DNA from: Ampullaceana balthica
Lineage: Eukaryota > Mollusca > Gastropoda > Lymnaeidae
Reading direction: 5' to 3'
Length of the DNA: 64,000 bases
Assembly: GCA_944989445.1 (NCBI GenBank)
Contig: CALYLW010000016.1
Coordinates: 4,347,765 to 4,411,764 of the forward strand
Position numbers and translations under genes: made by a program. The notes beneath the pieces are model-generated. The model made no database searches. It was given only the letters and a program-made list of their open reading frames with translations, and had not been told where the DNA came from. Shown here piece after piece: positions 35,101-50,100 of this stretch (position 1 is its first letter; the number at the start of each line of letters is the position of its first letter).

Positions 35101-38100
35101 TAACTGTAACTTACTAATGTTGTAACTGTAACTTACTAATGTTGCAACTGTAACTCACTAATGTTGTAACTGTAACTCACTAATGTTGTAACTGTAACTT
35201 ACTAATGTTGTAGCTGTAACTTACTAATGTTGTAACTGTAACTTACTAATGTTGTAACTGTAACTTACTAATGTTGTAGCTGTAACTTACTAATGTTGTA
35301 ACTGTAACTTACTAATGTTGTAACTGTAACTTACTAATGTTGTAACTGTAACTTACTAATGTTGTAACTGTAACTTACTAATGTTGTAACTGTAACTTAC
35401 TAATGTTGTAACTGTAACTTACTAATGTTGTAACTGTAACTCACTAATGTTGTAACTGTAACTCACTAATGTTTTAACTGTAACTTACTAATGTAACTGT
35501 AACTCACTAATGTTGTAACTGTAACTCACTAATGTTGTAACTGTAACTCACTAATGTTGTAACTGTAACTCACTAATGTTGTAACTGTAACTTACTAATG
35601 TTGTAACTGTAACTCACTAATGTTGTAACTGTAACTCACTAATGTTGTAACTGTAACTCACTAATGTTGTAACTGTAACTTACTAATGTTGTAACTGTAA
35701 CTTACTAATGTTGTAACTGTAACTTACTAATGTTGTAACTGTAACTCACTAATGTTGTAACTGTAACTTACTAATGTTGTAACTGTAACTTACTAATGTT
35801 GTAACTGTAACTTACTAATGTTGTAACTGTAACTCACTAATGTTGTAACTGTAACTTACTAATGTTGTAACTGTAACTTACTAATGTTGTAACTGTAACT
35901 TACTAATGTTGTAACTGTAACTCACTAATACTGTAACTGTACCTGACTAATGTTATAACTATAACTGACTAATGTTATAACTATAACTGACTAATGTTAT
36001 AACTATAACTGACTAATGTTATAACTATAACTGACTAATGTTATAACTATAACTGACTAATGTTATAACTATAACTGACTAATGTTATAACTATAACTGA
36101 CTAATGTTATAACTATAACTGACTAATATAGTAATTGTAAATGATTAATAATGTTTCTACTCACGAGCTGCGTAACTTCCTCGTTTTGATTGGCTTCGGT
36201 CTCTCAGATTGCGTCACAACGTCCATCCTGTGGTCAGTCAAAGAGAGACCAGTCAGTGATACCCAACGATCTTACTTATTATTAACGTCAGTTTATTTAC
36301 AGCCTGCATTTGTAGATATTGGGCAGATCAAACGGTATACTAGTGTTTCATCCCCAGCTAACGGTATACTAGTGTTTCATACTCAGATAACGGTATACTA
36401 GTGTTTCATCCTCAGATAACGGTATACTAGTGTTTAATCCTCAGATAACGGTACACTAGTGTTTCATACTCAGATAACGGTATACTAGTGTTTCATCCTC
36501 AGATAACGGTATACTAGTGTTTCATCCTCAGATAACGGTATACTAGTGTTTAATCCTCAGATAACGGTACACTAGTGTTTCATCCCCAGCTAACGGTATA
36601 CTAGTGTGTCGTTTATATACACAAGTGTGTACTTAATATCCCTAATTATTTGTTATAATGTAGTAATCTATGTTTATATACACAAGTGTGTACTTAATAT
36701 CCCTAATTATTTGTTATCATGTAGTAATCTATGTTTATATACACAAGTGTGTACTTAATATCTCTAATTATTTGTTATCATGTAGTAATCTATGTTTATA
36801 TACACAAGTGTTTACTTAATATCCCTAATTATTTGTTATCATGTAGTAATCTATGTTTATATACACAAGTGTGTACTTAATATCCCTAATTATTTGTTAT
36901 CATGTAGTAATCTATGTTTATATACACAAGTGTGTACTTAATATCCATAATTATTTGTTATCATGTAGTAATCTATGTTTATATACACAAGTGTGTACTT
37001 AATATCCCTAATTATTTGTTATCATGTAGTAATCTATGTTTATATACACAAGTGTGTACTTAATATCCATAATTATTTGTTATCATGTAGTAATCTATGT
37101 TATATACACATGTGTGTTCTTAATATCCCTAATTATTTGTTATCATGTAGTAATCTATGTTTATATACACAAGTGTGTAGTAATCTATGTTTATATACAC
37201 AAGTGTGTAGTAATCTATGTTTATATACACAAGTGTGTACTTAATATCCATAATTATTTGTTATCATGTAGTAATCTATGTTTATATACACAAGTGTGTA
37301 GTAATCTATGTTTATATACACAAGTGTGTAGTAATCTATGTTTATATACACAAGTGTGTAGTAATCTATGTTTATATACACAAGTGTGTAGTAATCTATG
37401 TTTATATACACAAGTGTGTAGTAATCTATGTTTATATACACAAGTGTGTAGTAATCTATGTTTATATACACAAGTGTGTAGTAATCTATGTTTATATACA
37501 CAAGTGTGTAGTAATCTATGTTTATATACACAAGTGTGTAGTAATCTATGTTTATATACACAAGTGTGTAGTAATCTATGTTTATATACATAAGTGTGTA
37601 GTAATCTATGTTTATATACACAAGTGTGTAGTAATCTATGTTTATATACACAAGTGTGTAGTAATCTATGTTTATATACACAAGTGTGTACTTATATCCC
37701 TATATATTTGTTTCATGTAGTAATCTATGTTTATATACACAAGTGTGTACTTATATCCCTATATATTTGTTTCATGCAGTAATCTATGTTTATATACACA
37801 AGTGTGTACTTATATCCCTATATATTTGTTTCATGTAGTAATCTATGTTTATATACACAAGTGTGTACTTATATCCCTATATATTTGTTTCATGTAGTAA
37901 TCTATGTTTATATACACAAGTGTGTAGTAATCTATGTTTATATACACAAGTGTGTAGTAATCTATGTTTATATACACAAGTGTGTACTTATATCCTTATA
38001 TATTTGTTTCATGTAGTAATCTATGTTTATATACACAAGTGTGTACTTATATCCCTATATATTTGTTTCATGTAGTAATCTATGTTTATATACACAAGTG

Positions 38101-41100
38101 TGTACTTATATCCCTATATATTTGTTTCATGTAGTAATCTATGTTTATATACACAAGTGTGTAGTAATCTATGTTTATATACACAAGTGTGTAGTAATCT
38201 ATGTTTATATACACAAGTGTGTACTTATATCCCTATATATTTGTTTCATGTAGTAATCTATGTTTATATACACAAGTGTGTACTTATATCCCTATATATT
38301 TGTTTCATGTAGTAATCTATGTTTATATACACAAGTGTGTAGTAATCTATGTTTATATACACAAGTGTGTAGTAATCTATGTTTATATACACAAGTGTGT
38401 ACTTATATCCCTATATATTTGTTTCATGTAGTAATCTATGTTTATATACACAAGTGTGTACTTATATCCCTATATATTTGTTTCATGTAGTAATCTATGT
38501 TTATATACACAAGTGTGTACTTATATCCCTATATATTTGTTTCATGTAGTAATCTATGTTTATATACACAAGTGTGTACTTATATCCCTATATATTTGTT
38601 TCATGTAGTAATCTATGTTTATATACACAAGTGTGTACTTATATCCCTATATATTTGTTTCATGTAGTAATCTATGTTTATATACACAAGTGTGTACTTA
38701 TATCCCTTATTATTTGTTTCATGTAGTAATCTATGTTTATATACACAAGTGTGTACTTATATCCCTTATTATTTGTTTCATGTAGTAATCTATGTTTATA
38801 TACACAAGTGTGTACTTATATCCCTTATTATTTGTTTCATGTAGTAATCTATGTTTATATACACAAGTGTGTACTTATATCCCTTATTATTTGTTTCATG
38901 TAGTAATCTATGTTTATATACACAAGTGTGTACTTATATCCCTTATTATTTGTTTCATGTAGTAATCTATGTTTATATACACAAGTGTGTACTTATATCC
39001 CTTATTATTTGTTTCATGTAGTAATCTATGTTTATATACACAAGTGTGTACTTAATATCCCTAATTATTTGTTTCATGTAGTAATCTATGTTTATATACA
39101 CAAGTGTGTACTTATATCCCTATATATTTGTTTCATGTAGTAATCTATGTTTATATACACAAGTGTGTACTTATATCCCTTATTATTTGTTTCATGTAGT
39201 AATCTATGTTTATATACACAAGTGTGTACTTATATCCCTTATTATTTGTTTCATGTAGTAATCTATGTTTATATACACAAGTGTGTACTTATATCCCTTA
39301 TTATTTGTTTCATGTAGTAATCTATGTTTATATACACAAGTGTGTACTTATATCCCTTATTATTTGTTTCATGTAGTAATCTATGTTTATATACACAAGT
39401 GTGTACTTATATCCCTTATTATTTGTTTCATGTAGTAATCTATGTTTATATACACAAGTGTGTACTTATATCCCTATATATTTGTTTCATGTAGTAATCT
39501 ATGTTTATATACACAAGTGTGTACTTATATCCCTTATTATTTGTTTCATGTAGTAATCTATGTTTATATACACAAGTGTGTACTTATATCCCTATATATT
39601 TGTTTCATGTAGTAATCTATGTTTATATACACAAGTGTGTACTTATATCCCTTATTATTTGTTTCATGTAGTAATCTATGTTTATATACACAAGTGTGTA
39701 CTTATATCCCTTATTATTTGTTTCATGTAGTAATCTATGTTTATATACACAAGTGTGTACTTATATCCCTATATATTTGTTTCATGTAGTAATCTATGTT
39801 TATATACACAAGTGTGTACTTATATCCCTTATTATTTGTTTCATGTAGTAATCTATGTTTATATACACAAGTGTGTACTTATATCCCTATATATTTGTTT
39901 CATGTAGTAATCTATGTTTATATACACAAGTGTGTACTTATATCCCTTATTATTTGTTTCATGTAGTAATCTATGTTTATATACACAAGTGTGTACTTAT
40001 ATCCCTTATTATTTGTTTCATGTAGTAATCTATGTTTATATACACAAGTGTGTACTTATATCCCTTATTATTTGTTTCATGTAGTAATCTATGTTTATAT
40101 ACACAAGTGTGTACTTATATCCCTAATTATTTGTTTCATGTAGTAATCTATGTTTATATACACAAGTGTGTACTTATATCCCTATATATTTGTTTCATGT
40201 AGTAATCTATGTTTATATACACAAGTGTGTACTTATATCCCTTATTATTTGTTTCATGTAGTAATCTATGTTTATATACACAAGTGTGTACTTATATCCC
40301 TTATTATTTGTTTCATGTAGTAATCTATGTTTATATACACAAGTGTGTACTTATATCCCTTATTATTTGTTTCATGTAGTAATCTATGTTTATATACACA
40401 AGTGTGTACTTATATCCCTTATTATTTGTTTCATGTAGTAATCTATGTTTATATACACAAGTGTGTACTTATATCCCTTATTATTTGTTTCATGTAGTAA
40501 TCTATGTTTATATACACAAGTGTGTACTTATATCCCTATATATTTGTTTCATGTAGTAATCTATGTTTATATACACAAGTGTGTACTTATATCCCTTATT
40601 ATTTGTTTCATGTAGTAATCTATGTTTATATACACAAGTGTGTACTTATATCCCTTATTATTTGTTTCATGTAGTAATCTATGTTTATATACACAAGTGT
40701 GTACTTATATCCCTTATTATTTGTTTCATGTAGTAATCTATGTTTATATACACAAGTGTGTACTTATATCCCTTATTATTTGTTTCATGTAGTAATCTAT
40801 GTTTATATACACAAGTGTGTACTTATATCCCTTATATTTGTTTCATGTAGTAATCTATGTTTATATACACAAGTGTGTACTTATATCCCTTATTATTTGT
40901 TTCATGTAGTAATCTATGTTTATATACACAAGTGTGTACTTATATCCCTTATTATTTGTTTCATGTAGTAATCTATGTTTATATACACAAGTGTGTACTT
41001 ATATCCCTTATTATTTGTTTCATGTAGTAATCTATGTTTATATACACAAGTGTGTACTTATATCCCTTATTATTTGTTTCATGTAGTAATCTATGTTTAT

Positions 41101-44100
41101 ATACACAAGTGTGTACTTATATCCCTTATTATTTGTTTCATGTAGTAATCTATGTTTATATACACAAGTGTGTACTTATATCCCTTATTATTTGTTTCAT
41201 GTAGTAATCTATGTTTATATACACAAGTGTGTACTTATATCCCTATATATTTGTTTCATGTAGTAATCTATGTTTATATACACAAGTGTGTACTTATATC
41301 CCTTATTATTTGTTTCATGTAGTAATCTATGTTTATATACACAAGTGTGTACTTATATCCCTTATTATTTGTTTCATGTAGTAATCTATGTTTATATACA
41401 CAAGTGTGTACTTATATCCCTTATTATTTGTTTCATGTAGTAATCTATGTTTATATACACAAGTGTGTACTTATATCCCTTATTATTTGTTTCATGTAGT
41501 AATCTATGTTTATATACACAAGTGTGTACTTATATCCCTTATTATTTGTTTCATGTAGTAATCTATGTTTATATACACAAGTGTGTACTTATATCACTAT
41601 TATTTGTTTCATGTAGTAATCTATGTTTATATACACAAGTGTGTACTTATATCCCTATATATTTGTTATCATGTAGTAATCTATGTTTATATACACAAGT
41701 GTGTACTTATATCACTATATATTTGTTATATCATGTAGTAATCTATGTTTATATACACAAGTGTGTGTACTTATATCACTATATATTTGTTATATCATGT
41801 AGTAATCTATGTTTATATACACAAGTGTGTACTTATATCACTATATATTTGTTATATCATGTAGTAATCTATGTTTATATACACAAGTGTGTGTACTTAT
41901 ATCACTATATATTTGTTATATCATGTAGTAATCTATGTTTATATACACAAGTGTGTACTTATATCCCTTATTATTTGTTTCATGTAGTAATCTATGTTTA
42001 TATACACAAGTGTGTACTTATATCCCTTATTATTTGTTTCATGTAGTAATCTATGTTTATATACACAAGTGTGTACTTATATCCCTTATTATTTGTTTCA
42101 TGTAGTAATCTATGTTTATATACACAAGTGTGTACTTATATCCCTTATTATTTGTTTCATGTAGTAATCTATGTTTATATACACAAGTGTGTGTACTTAT
42201 ATCACTATATATTTGTTATATCATGTAGTAATCTATGTTTATATACACAAGTGTGTGTACTTATATCACTATATATTTGTTATATCATGTAGTAATCTAT
42301 GTTTATATACACAAGTGTGTGTACTTATATCACTATATATTTGTTATATCATGTAGTAATCTATGTTTATATACACAAGTGTGTGTACTTATATCACTAT
42401 ATATTTGTTATATCATGTAGTAATCTATGTTTTGAAAATGTCCATATTTTCACTCGTATAAACAACCGATTAAAAAAGAGATAAAATTGTCAGATTTCAA
42501 CGGTTATAAAATCCACGGGACAATTAGGGGGGGGGGATGAGTACAGGGAAAAGCCATGATTGCTGAGACCGGACCATAAAGTTAAAATTGTTACTTCAAC
42601 CTATGGGTCCTGATTGTTTTATTCAGGTGTTTTTGGCCCAAGTTGTGTAAAGGAACTTAATTCTTATTGTCTTGAGTGGCGATGTGATATTTTTTTAAAG
42701 AATCAATTTGATATTCGCAAAACAAATCAGTGCAGCACGTAGCTTCATATAGGAGACAAACATCTGATGCATACACAGAACAACTCTAGAATTTTATGAT
42801 TGCCAAATAAATTAACTTTGTGATATATTAATAACTGCATTATCTCTTTTTCTTAATTTTAAATCATTTCTTTTTATCTTTAGTAAGAAGATAGAACAAA
42901 TGTGTTCTTGCATTTTTTGTTCTTGTTATTTAAAAAAATAAAACTTAAATAAAAATACCCGTAAAAAACCAAGTCTTTGACTATAAATCCTTTATGTACG
43001 ACAGATAGCTAAAGGTATGTTCATTATAATACGCAGCGCACGGCAATCCAAAAATCCAAAATTTTAGTTATTTCTCGTAAAACATGTTTAATATAATGCG
43101 CACCGATCAGAATTATATTTTTAAAAATTATAGTCCATATAGACTAATACGCACCGAATTGCGTAACAGGAAAGTATTAAAAAAGATCGTTCAAAATAAT
43201 ACGCACCGCGATACTCTATCTAAAAAAATAACATGATACATAGAGATAAATAAACTAAGCTAACAATTCAATAATTTTATTACAGTACATGCAATCGATC
43301 TGAAATTTTGATACATCCTTTTTATCATTTGTACGAAACTACCTGCAAAATTTCAGCTCGCTATATTACGAGGAAGTGGGTTAAAATCGATCCAAAGTTA
43401 TTTCGACAAGCAAGCAAGTGCTCAAACAAACAGACACCACCAATTAAATAAAGGATGTAAAAATATGTTTTCTCAACAACCCAAAGAACCGCTAAAACAT
43501 CCTCCAATCTAGCCCCACCACAACCTACACGTCCACACCACAGCCACACCCCCTCCATACCACAGCCACACCCCTCCACACCAAAGCCACACCCCCTATA
43601 CACCACAGCCACACCCCCTCCACACCACAGCCACACCCCCACACCACAGCCACACCAACTCCATACCACAACGAACACCCCCTCTACACCACAGCCACAC
43701 CCCCTCTACACCACAGCCACACCCCCACACCACAGCCACACCCACTCCAAACCACAACGAACACCCCCTCTACACCACAGCCACACCCCCTCTACACCAC
43801 AGCCACACCCCCACACCACAGCCACACCCACTCCAAACCACAACGAACACCCCCTCTACACCACAGCCACACCCCCTCTACACCACAGCAACACCCCCTC
43901 CACACCACAGCCACATCCCCTCAACACAACAACCACACCCCCTCTACACAACAGCCACACCCCTCTACACCACAGCCACACCCCCTCCACAACACAGCCA
44001 CACCCCCTCTACACCACAGCCAAAACCCCCTCCACAACACAGACGTCCCCTGCACACCACAGCCACACCCCTCCACACCATATCCACACATCCTCCACAC

Positions 44101-47100
44101 CAAAGGCACACCCCACACCACAGCCACACCAACTCCTAACCACAGCCACACCCCTCCACACCACATACACGCCCCCTCAAAACCACAGCCACACCCCCTC
44201 CACACCACGGCCACATCCCCTCTACAAACACAGCCACACCCCCTCCACACCACAGCCACACCCCCTCCACACCACAGCAACATCCCCTCCACAACACAGC
44301 CACACACCCTCCACACCACAGCCACACCCCCACACCACAGCCACACCCACTCTAAACCACAACGAACACCCCGTCTACACCACAGCCACACCCCCTCTAC
44401 ACCACAGCCACACCACCTCCACACCACAGCCACATCCCCTCCACACCACAGCCACACCCCCTCTACACCACAGCCACATTCCCTCTACACCACAGCCACA
44501 CCCCCTCCACAACACAGCCACACCCCCTCCACACCACATCCACATCCCCTCCACAACACAGACGTCCCTTCAATACCACAGCCACACCCCTCCACACCAT
44601 ATCCACACACCCTCCACACCACAGGCACACCCCCACACCACAGCCACACCCACTCCAAACCACAGCCACACCCCTCCACACCACAGCCACACCCCATCTA
44701 CACCACAGCCACACCCCCTCCACACCACAGCCAGACCCCCTCCACACCACAGCCACACCCCCTCCACACCACATCCACAACCCCTCCACAATACATCCAC
44801 ACACCCCACAACACAGCCACGCCCCTCCAAACCACAGCCACACCCCCTCCACACCACATCCACAACCCCTCCACAATACAGCCACACACCCCACAACACA
44901 GCCACGCCCCTCCAAACCATAGCCACACCCCCTCCACACCACAGCCACATCCCCTCCACAACACAGCCACACCCCCTCCACACCACAGCTACATCCCCTC
45001 CACAACACAGCCACACCCCCTCCACACCACAGCCACATCCCCTCCACAACACAGCCACACCCCTCCACTCCACAGCCACATCCCCTCAACTCCACAGCCA
45101 CACCCCCTCCACAACACAGACATCCGCTCAACATCAATGCCACACCCCTCCAAACCACAGCCACACCCCCTCCACACCACTGACACGCCCCCTCCAAACC
45201 ACAGCCACACCCTTTTCACACCACAGCCACATCCCCTCCACAACACAGCCACACCCCCTCCACACCACAGCCACATCCCCTCCACAACACAGCCACACCC
45301 CCTCCACATCACAGCCACATCCCCTCCACAACACAGCCACACCCCCTCCACTCCACAGCCACATCCACTCCATTCCACAGCCACACCCCCTCCAGAACAC
45401 AGACACACACCCTTTAAACCACAGCCACACCCCCTCCACACCACAGCCACACCCCTCCACAAAACAGCCACACCCCCTCCACAACACAGCCACATCCTCT
45501 CTACACCACAGCCACACCCCCTCTACACCACAGCCACATTCTCTCTACACCACATCCACATCCCCTCCACAACACAGCCACATCCTCTCCACACCACAGC
45601 CACACCCCCTCTACACCACAGCCACATCCTCTCCACACCACAGCCACACCCCCTCTACACCACAGCCACATCCTCTCTACACCACAGCCACATCCCCTCC
45701 ACAACACAGTCACATCCTCTCTACACCACAGCCACACCCCCTCTACACCACAGCCACATCCTCTCTACACCACATCCACATCCTCTCCACACCACAGCCA
45801 CACCCCCTCTGTAACAACAGCAACATCCCCTCTACACCACAGCCACATCCTCTCTACACCACATCCACATCCCCTCCACAACACAGCCACATCCCCTCCA
45901 CACCACAGCCACACCCCCTCTACACCACACACACCCCCCCTCCACACCACATCCACATCCCCTCCACACCACATCCCCTCAACACCACAGCCACATCCTC
46001 TCTACACCACAGCCACATCCTCTATACACCACATCCACATCCCTCCACACCACAGCCACACCCCCTCCACACCACAGCCACATTTTCTCTACACCACATC
46101 CACATCCCCTCTACAACACATCCTCTCTACACCACAGCCACATCCTCTCCAAACCACAGCCACATCCCCTCCACACCACAGCCACACCCCCTCCACACCA
46201 CATCCACATCCCCTCCACACCACAGTCACATTTTCTCTACACCACAGCCACATCCCCTCCACACCACAGCCACATCCCCTCCACACCACAGCCACATCCT
46301 CTCCAAACCTTAGCCACATCCTCTCTACACCACAGTCACATCCTCTCTACACCACAGCAACATCCCCTCCACAACACAGCCACATCCTCTCTCCACCACA
46401 GCCACACCCCCTTTTCACCACAGCCACATCCTCTCTCCACCACAGCCACACCCCCTTTTCACCACAGCCATATGCTCTCTACACCACAGCCACATCCCCT
46501 CCACAACACAGCCACATCCTCTCTCCACCACAGCCACACCCCCTTTTCACCACAGCCACATCCTCTCTCCACCACAGCCACACCCCCTTTTCACCACAGC
46601 CATATCCTCTCTACACCACAGCCACATCCCCTCCACACCACAGCCATATCCCCTCCACACCACAGCCACATCCTCTCCAAACCACAGCCACATCCTCTCT
46701 ACACCACAGTCACATCCTCTCTACACCACAGCAACATCCCCTCCACAACACAGCCACATCCTCTCTCCACCACAGCCACACCCCCTTTTCACCACAGCCA
46801 CATCCTCTCTCCACCACAGCCACACCCCCTTTTCACCACAGCCACATCCTCTCTCCACCACAGCCACACCCCCTTTTCACCACAGCCATATCCTCTCTAC
46901 ACCACAGCCACACCCCCTCCACAACACAGCCACATCCTCTCTACACCACAGCCACATCCCCTCCACAACACACACACACCCCCTCCACACCACCACACCA
47001 AGAAGAACAACTCACATATCTTCCCCCAGCGCCTCTTCCAGCTGCACACCAAATCCACGTACAGTTGTAGACAGTCGTCTGACCAAGTTGGTGTAGATCT

Positions 47101-50100
47101 CTTCCTTGGCCTCAGCAAGGTTACTGGACGTTGGCAATCATACAAGAGTGATACGTAATTAGTGGGGGTACAATCATACAATCATACAAGAGTGATACGT
47201 AATTAGTGGGGGTACAATCATACAATCATACAAGAGTGATACGTAATTAGTGGGGGTACAATCATACAATCATACATGAGTGATACGTAATTAGTGGGGG
47301 TACAATCATACAATCATACAGGAGTGGTACGTGATTTTTGAGGGAACAATCACACCATTGTGATATGTGAATTGTTGATGAAAAATCATACAATCATACT
47401 AGAGTAGTACGTGATTGGGGAGAGAACAATCATACAATAGTGATACGTTAATAATGGGTGAACAATCATACAAGATTGATAAATGATTGTTGGGGCGAAC
47501 AATCATACAAGTTTGATAATGATTGGTGGGGCGAACAATCATACAAGATTGAAAAATGATTGGTGGGTGAACAATCATAGAAGATTGGTGGCTGAACAAG
47601 GATACGATCATACAAGAATGAAATGTGATTGGTGGGTGAACAAACATGCAATCATAGATTGGCAGATGTACATTTATAGCCTTAATCCAAACCCTAACAC
47701 TAACACTAACCAAAAAAACTAACCCTAAACCCTAACCCAAAACTCACAATTGAAAGTCCAGGATTTCCTCCGGATTTTCTCCGATTTCCACCAAATCTTC
47801 CCAGAGATCATTCAACTGCCGGTCAAGATATTCGCTAATTTCGATTTGATTGGTCTCTAGCCTAATATAGAATACATGACAATGTCGATTTGATTGGTCT
47901 CTAGCCTAATATAGAATATAGGACAATGTCGATTTGATTGGTCTCTGGCCTAATATAGAATACAGGATAATATGTCGATTTGATTGGTCTCTAGCCTAAT
48001 ATAGAATATAGGGCAATGTCGATTTTATTAATTCAGTTTCTAGTGCTACATGAACTCACATACTGTAGTTTTAGGGAGTATTCCCTTATACTTACATCTC
48101 TGACTGTACTGTTGTTTTAGGGAGTATTCCCTTCTCCATGAGTTTCTCGTTAAGTCTGAGAGCTTGTTCCCGCATCAACAAAATCTCATTCATGTCCACG
48201 GAGCTAGTATCACGTTGAAAGAGACACGAAGTATTGAACTACTTAGAGGAGTGATATAATTCCGTTTAAAAAGACAAGAAATATTCAACTACTTAAAAGC
48301 TTTAGCATAAGAAGACTTACATCAAGACAGTAATGATAGTGAAGTATAACATTATTCATATAATAGTCAATCAAAAGGGATGAGATGCATGAGAAAAAGA
48401 TTAACGAATATAGTAATGCATGCTTAACAGGTAAATTTTTTTAATATTTTGTTGAAATACATAAGAATAGACGAATAATTTTTTTGAAAAATTCATGTCC
48501 GGTACTTTCTAACATTCGTTTCCAAACAACCAATTTATTTTTTTAAATTTAAAACATAATAACAATATATTATTGATTCGAAAAAATTGAAATTTTTAAT
48601 TCATTTTATTTTCTGCCTAATGATGTAAATTTGTTCATATTTAAATGTAACGTACTGAAATGAATGGATTGAATAAAGACACAGAGACAGGAGTGGGTCT
48701 CAAGCTGATACAATTAAATGTATAGTACTGAAATGAATGGACTGAATAAAGACACAGAGACAGGAGTGGGCCTCAAGCTGATACAATTAAATGTATAGTA
48801 CTGAAATGAATGGATTGAATAAAGACACAGAGACAGGAGTGAGCATCAAGCTGATACAATTAAATGTATAGTACTGAAATGAATGGATTGAATAAAGACA
48901 CAGAGACAGGAGTGAGCCTCAAGCTGATACAATTAAATGTATAGTACTGAAATGAATGGATTGAATAAAGACACAGAGACAGGAGTGAGCCTCAAGCTGA
49001 TACAATTAAATGTATAGTACTGAAATGAATGGATTGAATAAAGACACAGAGACAGGAGTGGGCCTCAAGCTGATACAATTAAATGTATAGTACTGAAATG
49101 AATGGATTGAATAAAGACACAGAGACAGGAGTGGGCCTCAAGCTGATACAATTAAATGTAAAGTACTGAAATGAATGGATTGAATAAAGACACAGAGACA
49201 GGAGTGAGCCTCAAGCTGATACAACCGGTGACTCACCTTTCTTCCGGCGTCTTCGACTCGCCGTCTGTGATCTGAGTAAGTTTTTGTTGAATGAACTGGG
49301 TATCTATGAGCTTTTGAACTTTTCGTTCATCAGCAAAGTAGCTTAGTATAGGGTCATCTGTGCTTGGCTCATAATCATCGGAATCAATGGTGGTACCGTC
49401 AGGAGCTTTGGCGAACTTCGCTTTCGCCCTCATCTGTTTTCCCAGGCTCACTCTCCTTCTGAATAAGTTGTGTAGATCAAAGTAAGAGTGAAAGTGAGTT
49501 TTGTGGCTTGGAACGTATAAGTTGGAAACAAAGTGATATGAAACAAAGTGATATGAAACAAAGTGATAGGAACCAAAGTGATAGGAAACAAAGTGATAGG
49601 ACACAAAGTGATAGGAAACAAAGTGATATGAAACAAAGAGATAGGAAACAAAGTGATAGGACACAAAGTGATAGGAAACAAAGTGATATGAAACAAAGAG
49701 ATAGGAAACAAAGTGATATGAAACAAAGTGATATGAAACAAAGTGATAGGAACCAAAGTGATAGGAAACAAAGTGATAGGACACAAAGTGATAGGAAACA
49801 AAGTGATATGAAACAAAGAGATAGGACACAAAGAGATAGGAAACAAAGAGATAAGAAACAAATAGACAGGAAACAAAGAGATAGGAAACAAAGAGATAAG
49901 AAACAAAGAGATAGGAAACAAAGAGATAGGAAACAAAGAGATAAGAAACAAATAGATAGGAAACAAAGAGATAGGAAACAAAGAGATAGGAAACAAAGAG
50001 ATAGGAAACAAAGAGATAGGAAACAAATAGATAGGAAACAAAGAGATAGGAAATAAAGAGATAAGAAACAAATAGATAGGAAACAAAGAGATAAGAAACA

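Noticed and set aside
36141..36401. Plus-strand 86-codon ORF
   Set aside because: It overlaps antisense exon J and the 29-bp array and shows no domain.
36975..42484. Many ORFs with NLCLYTQVC or YVYIHKCV repeats
   Set aside because: They are translations of the 59-bp/30-bp satellite on overlapping frames, with no promoter or exon context.
43361..47158. Cys/Gly/Val/Trp-rich minus-strand ORFs and His/Pro-rich plus-strand ORFs
   Set aside because: They are translations of the CA-rich array. Similarity to silk- or shell-matrix-like proteins is only compositional.
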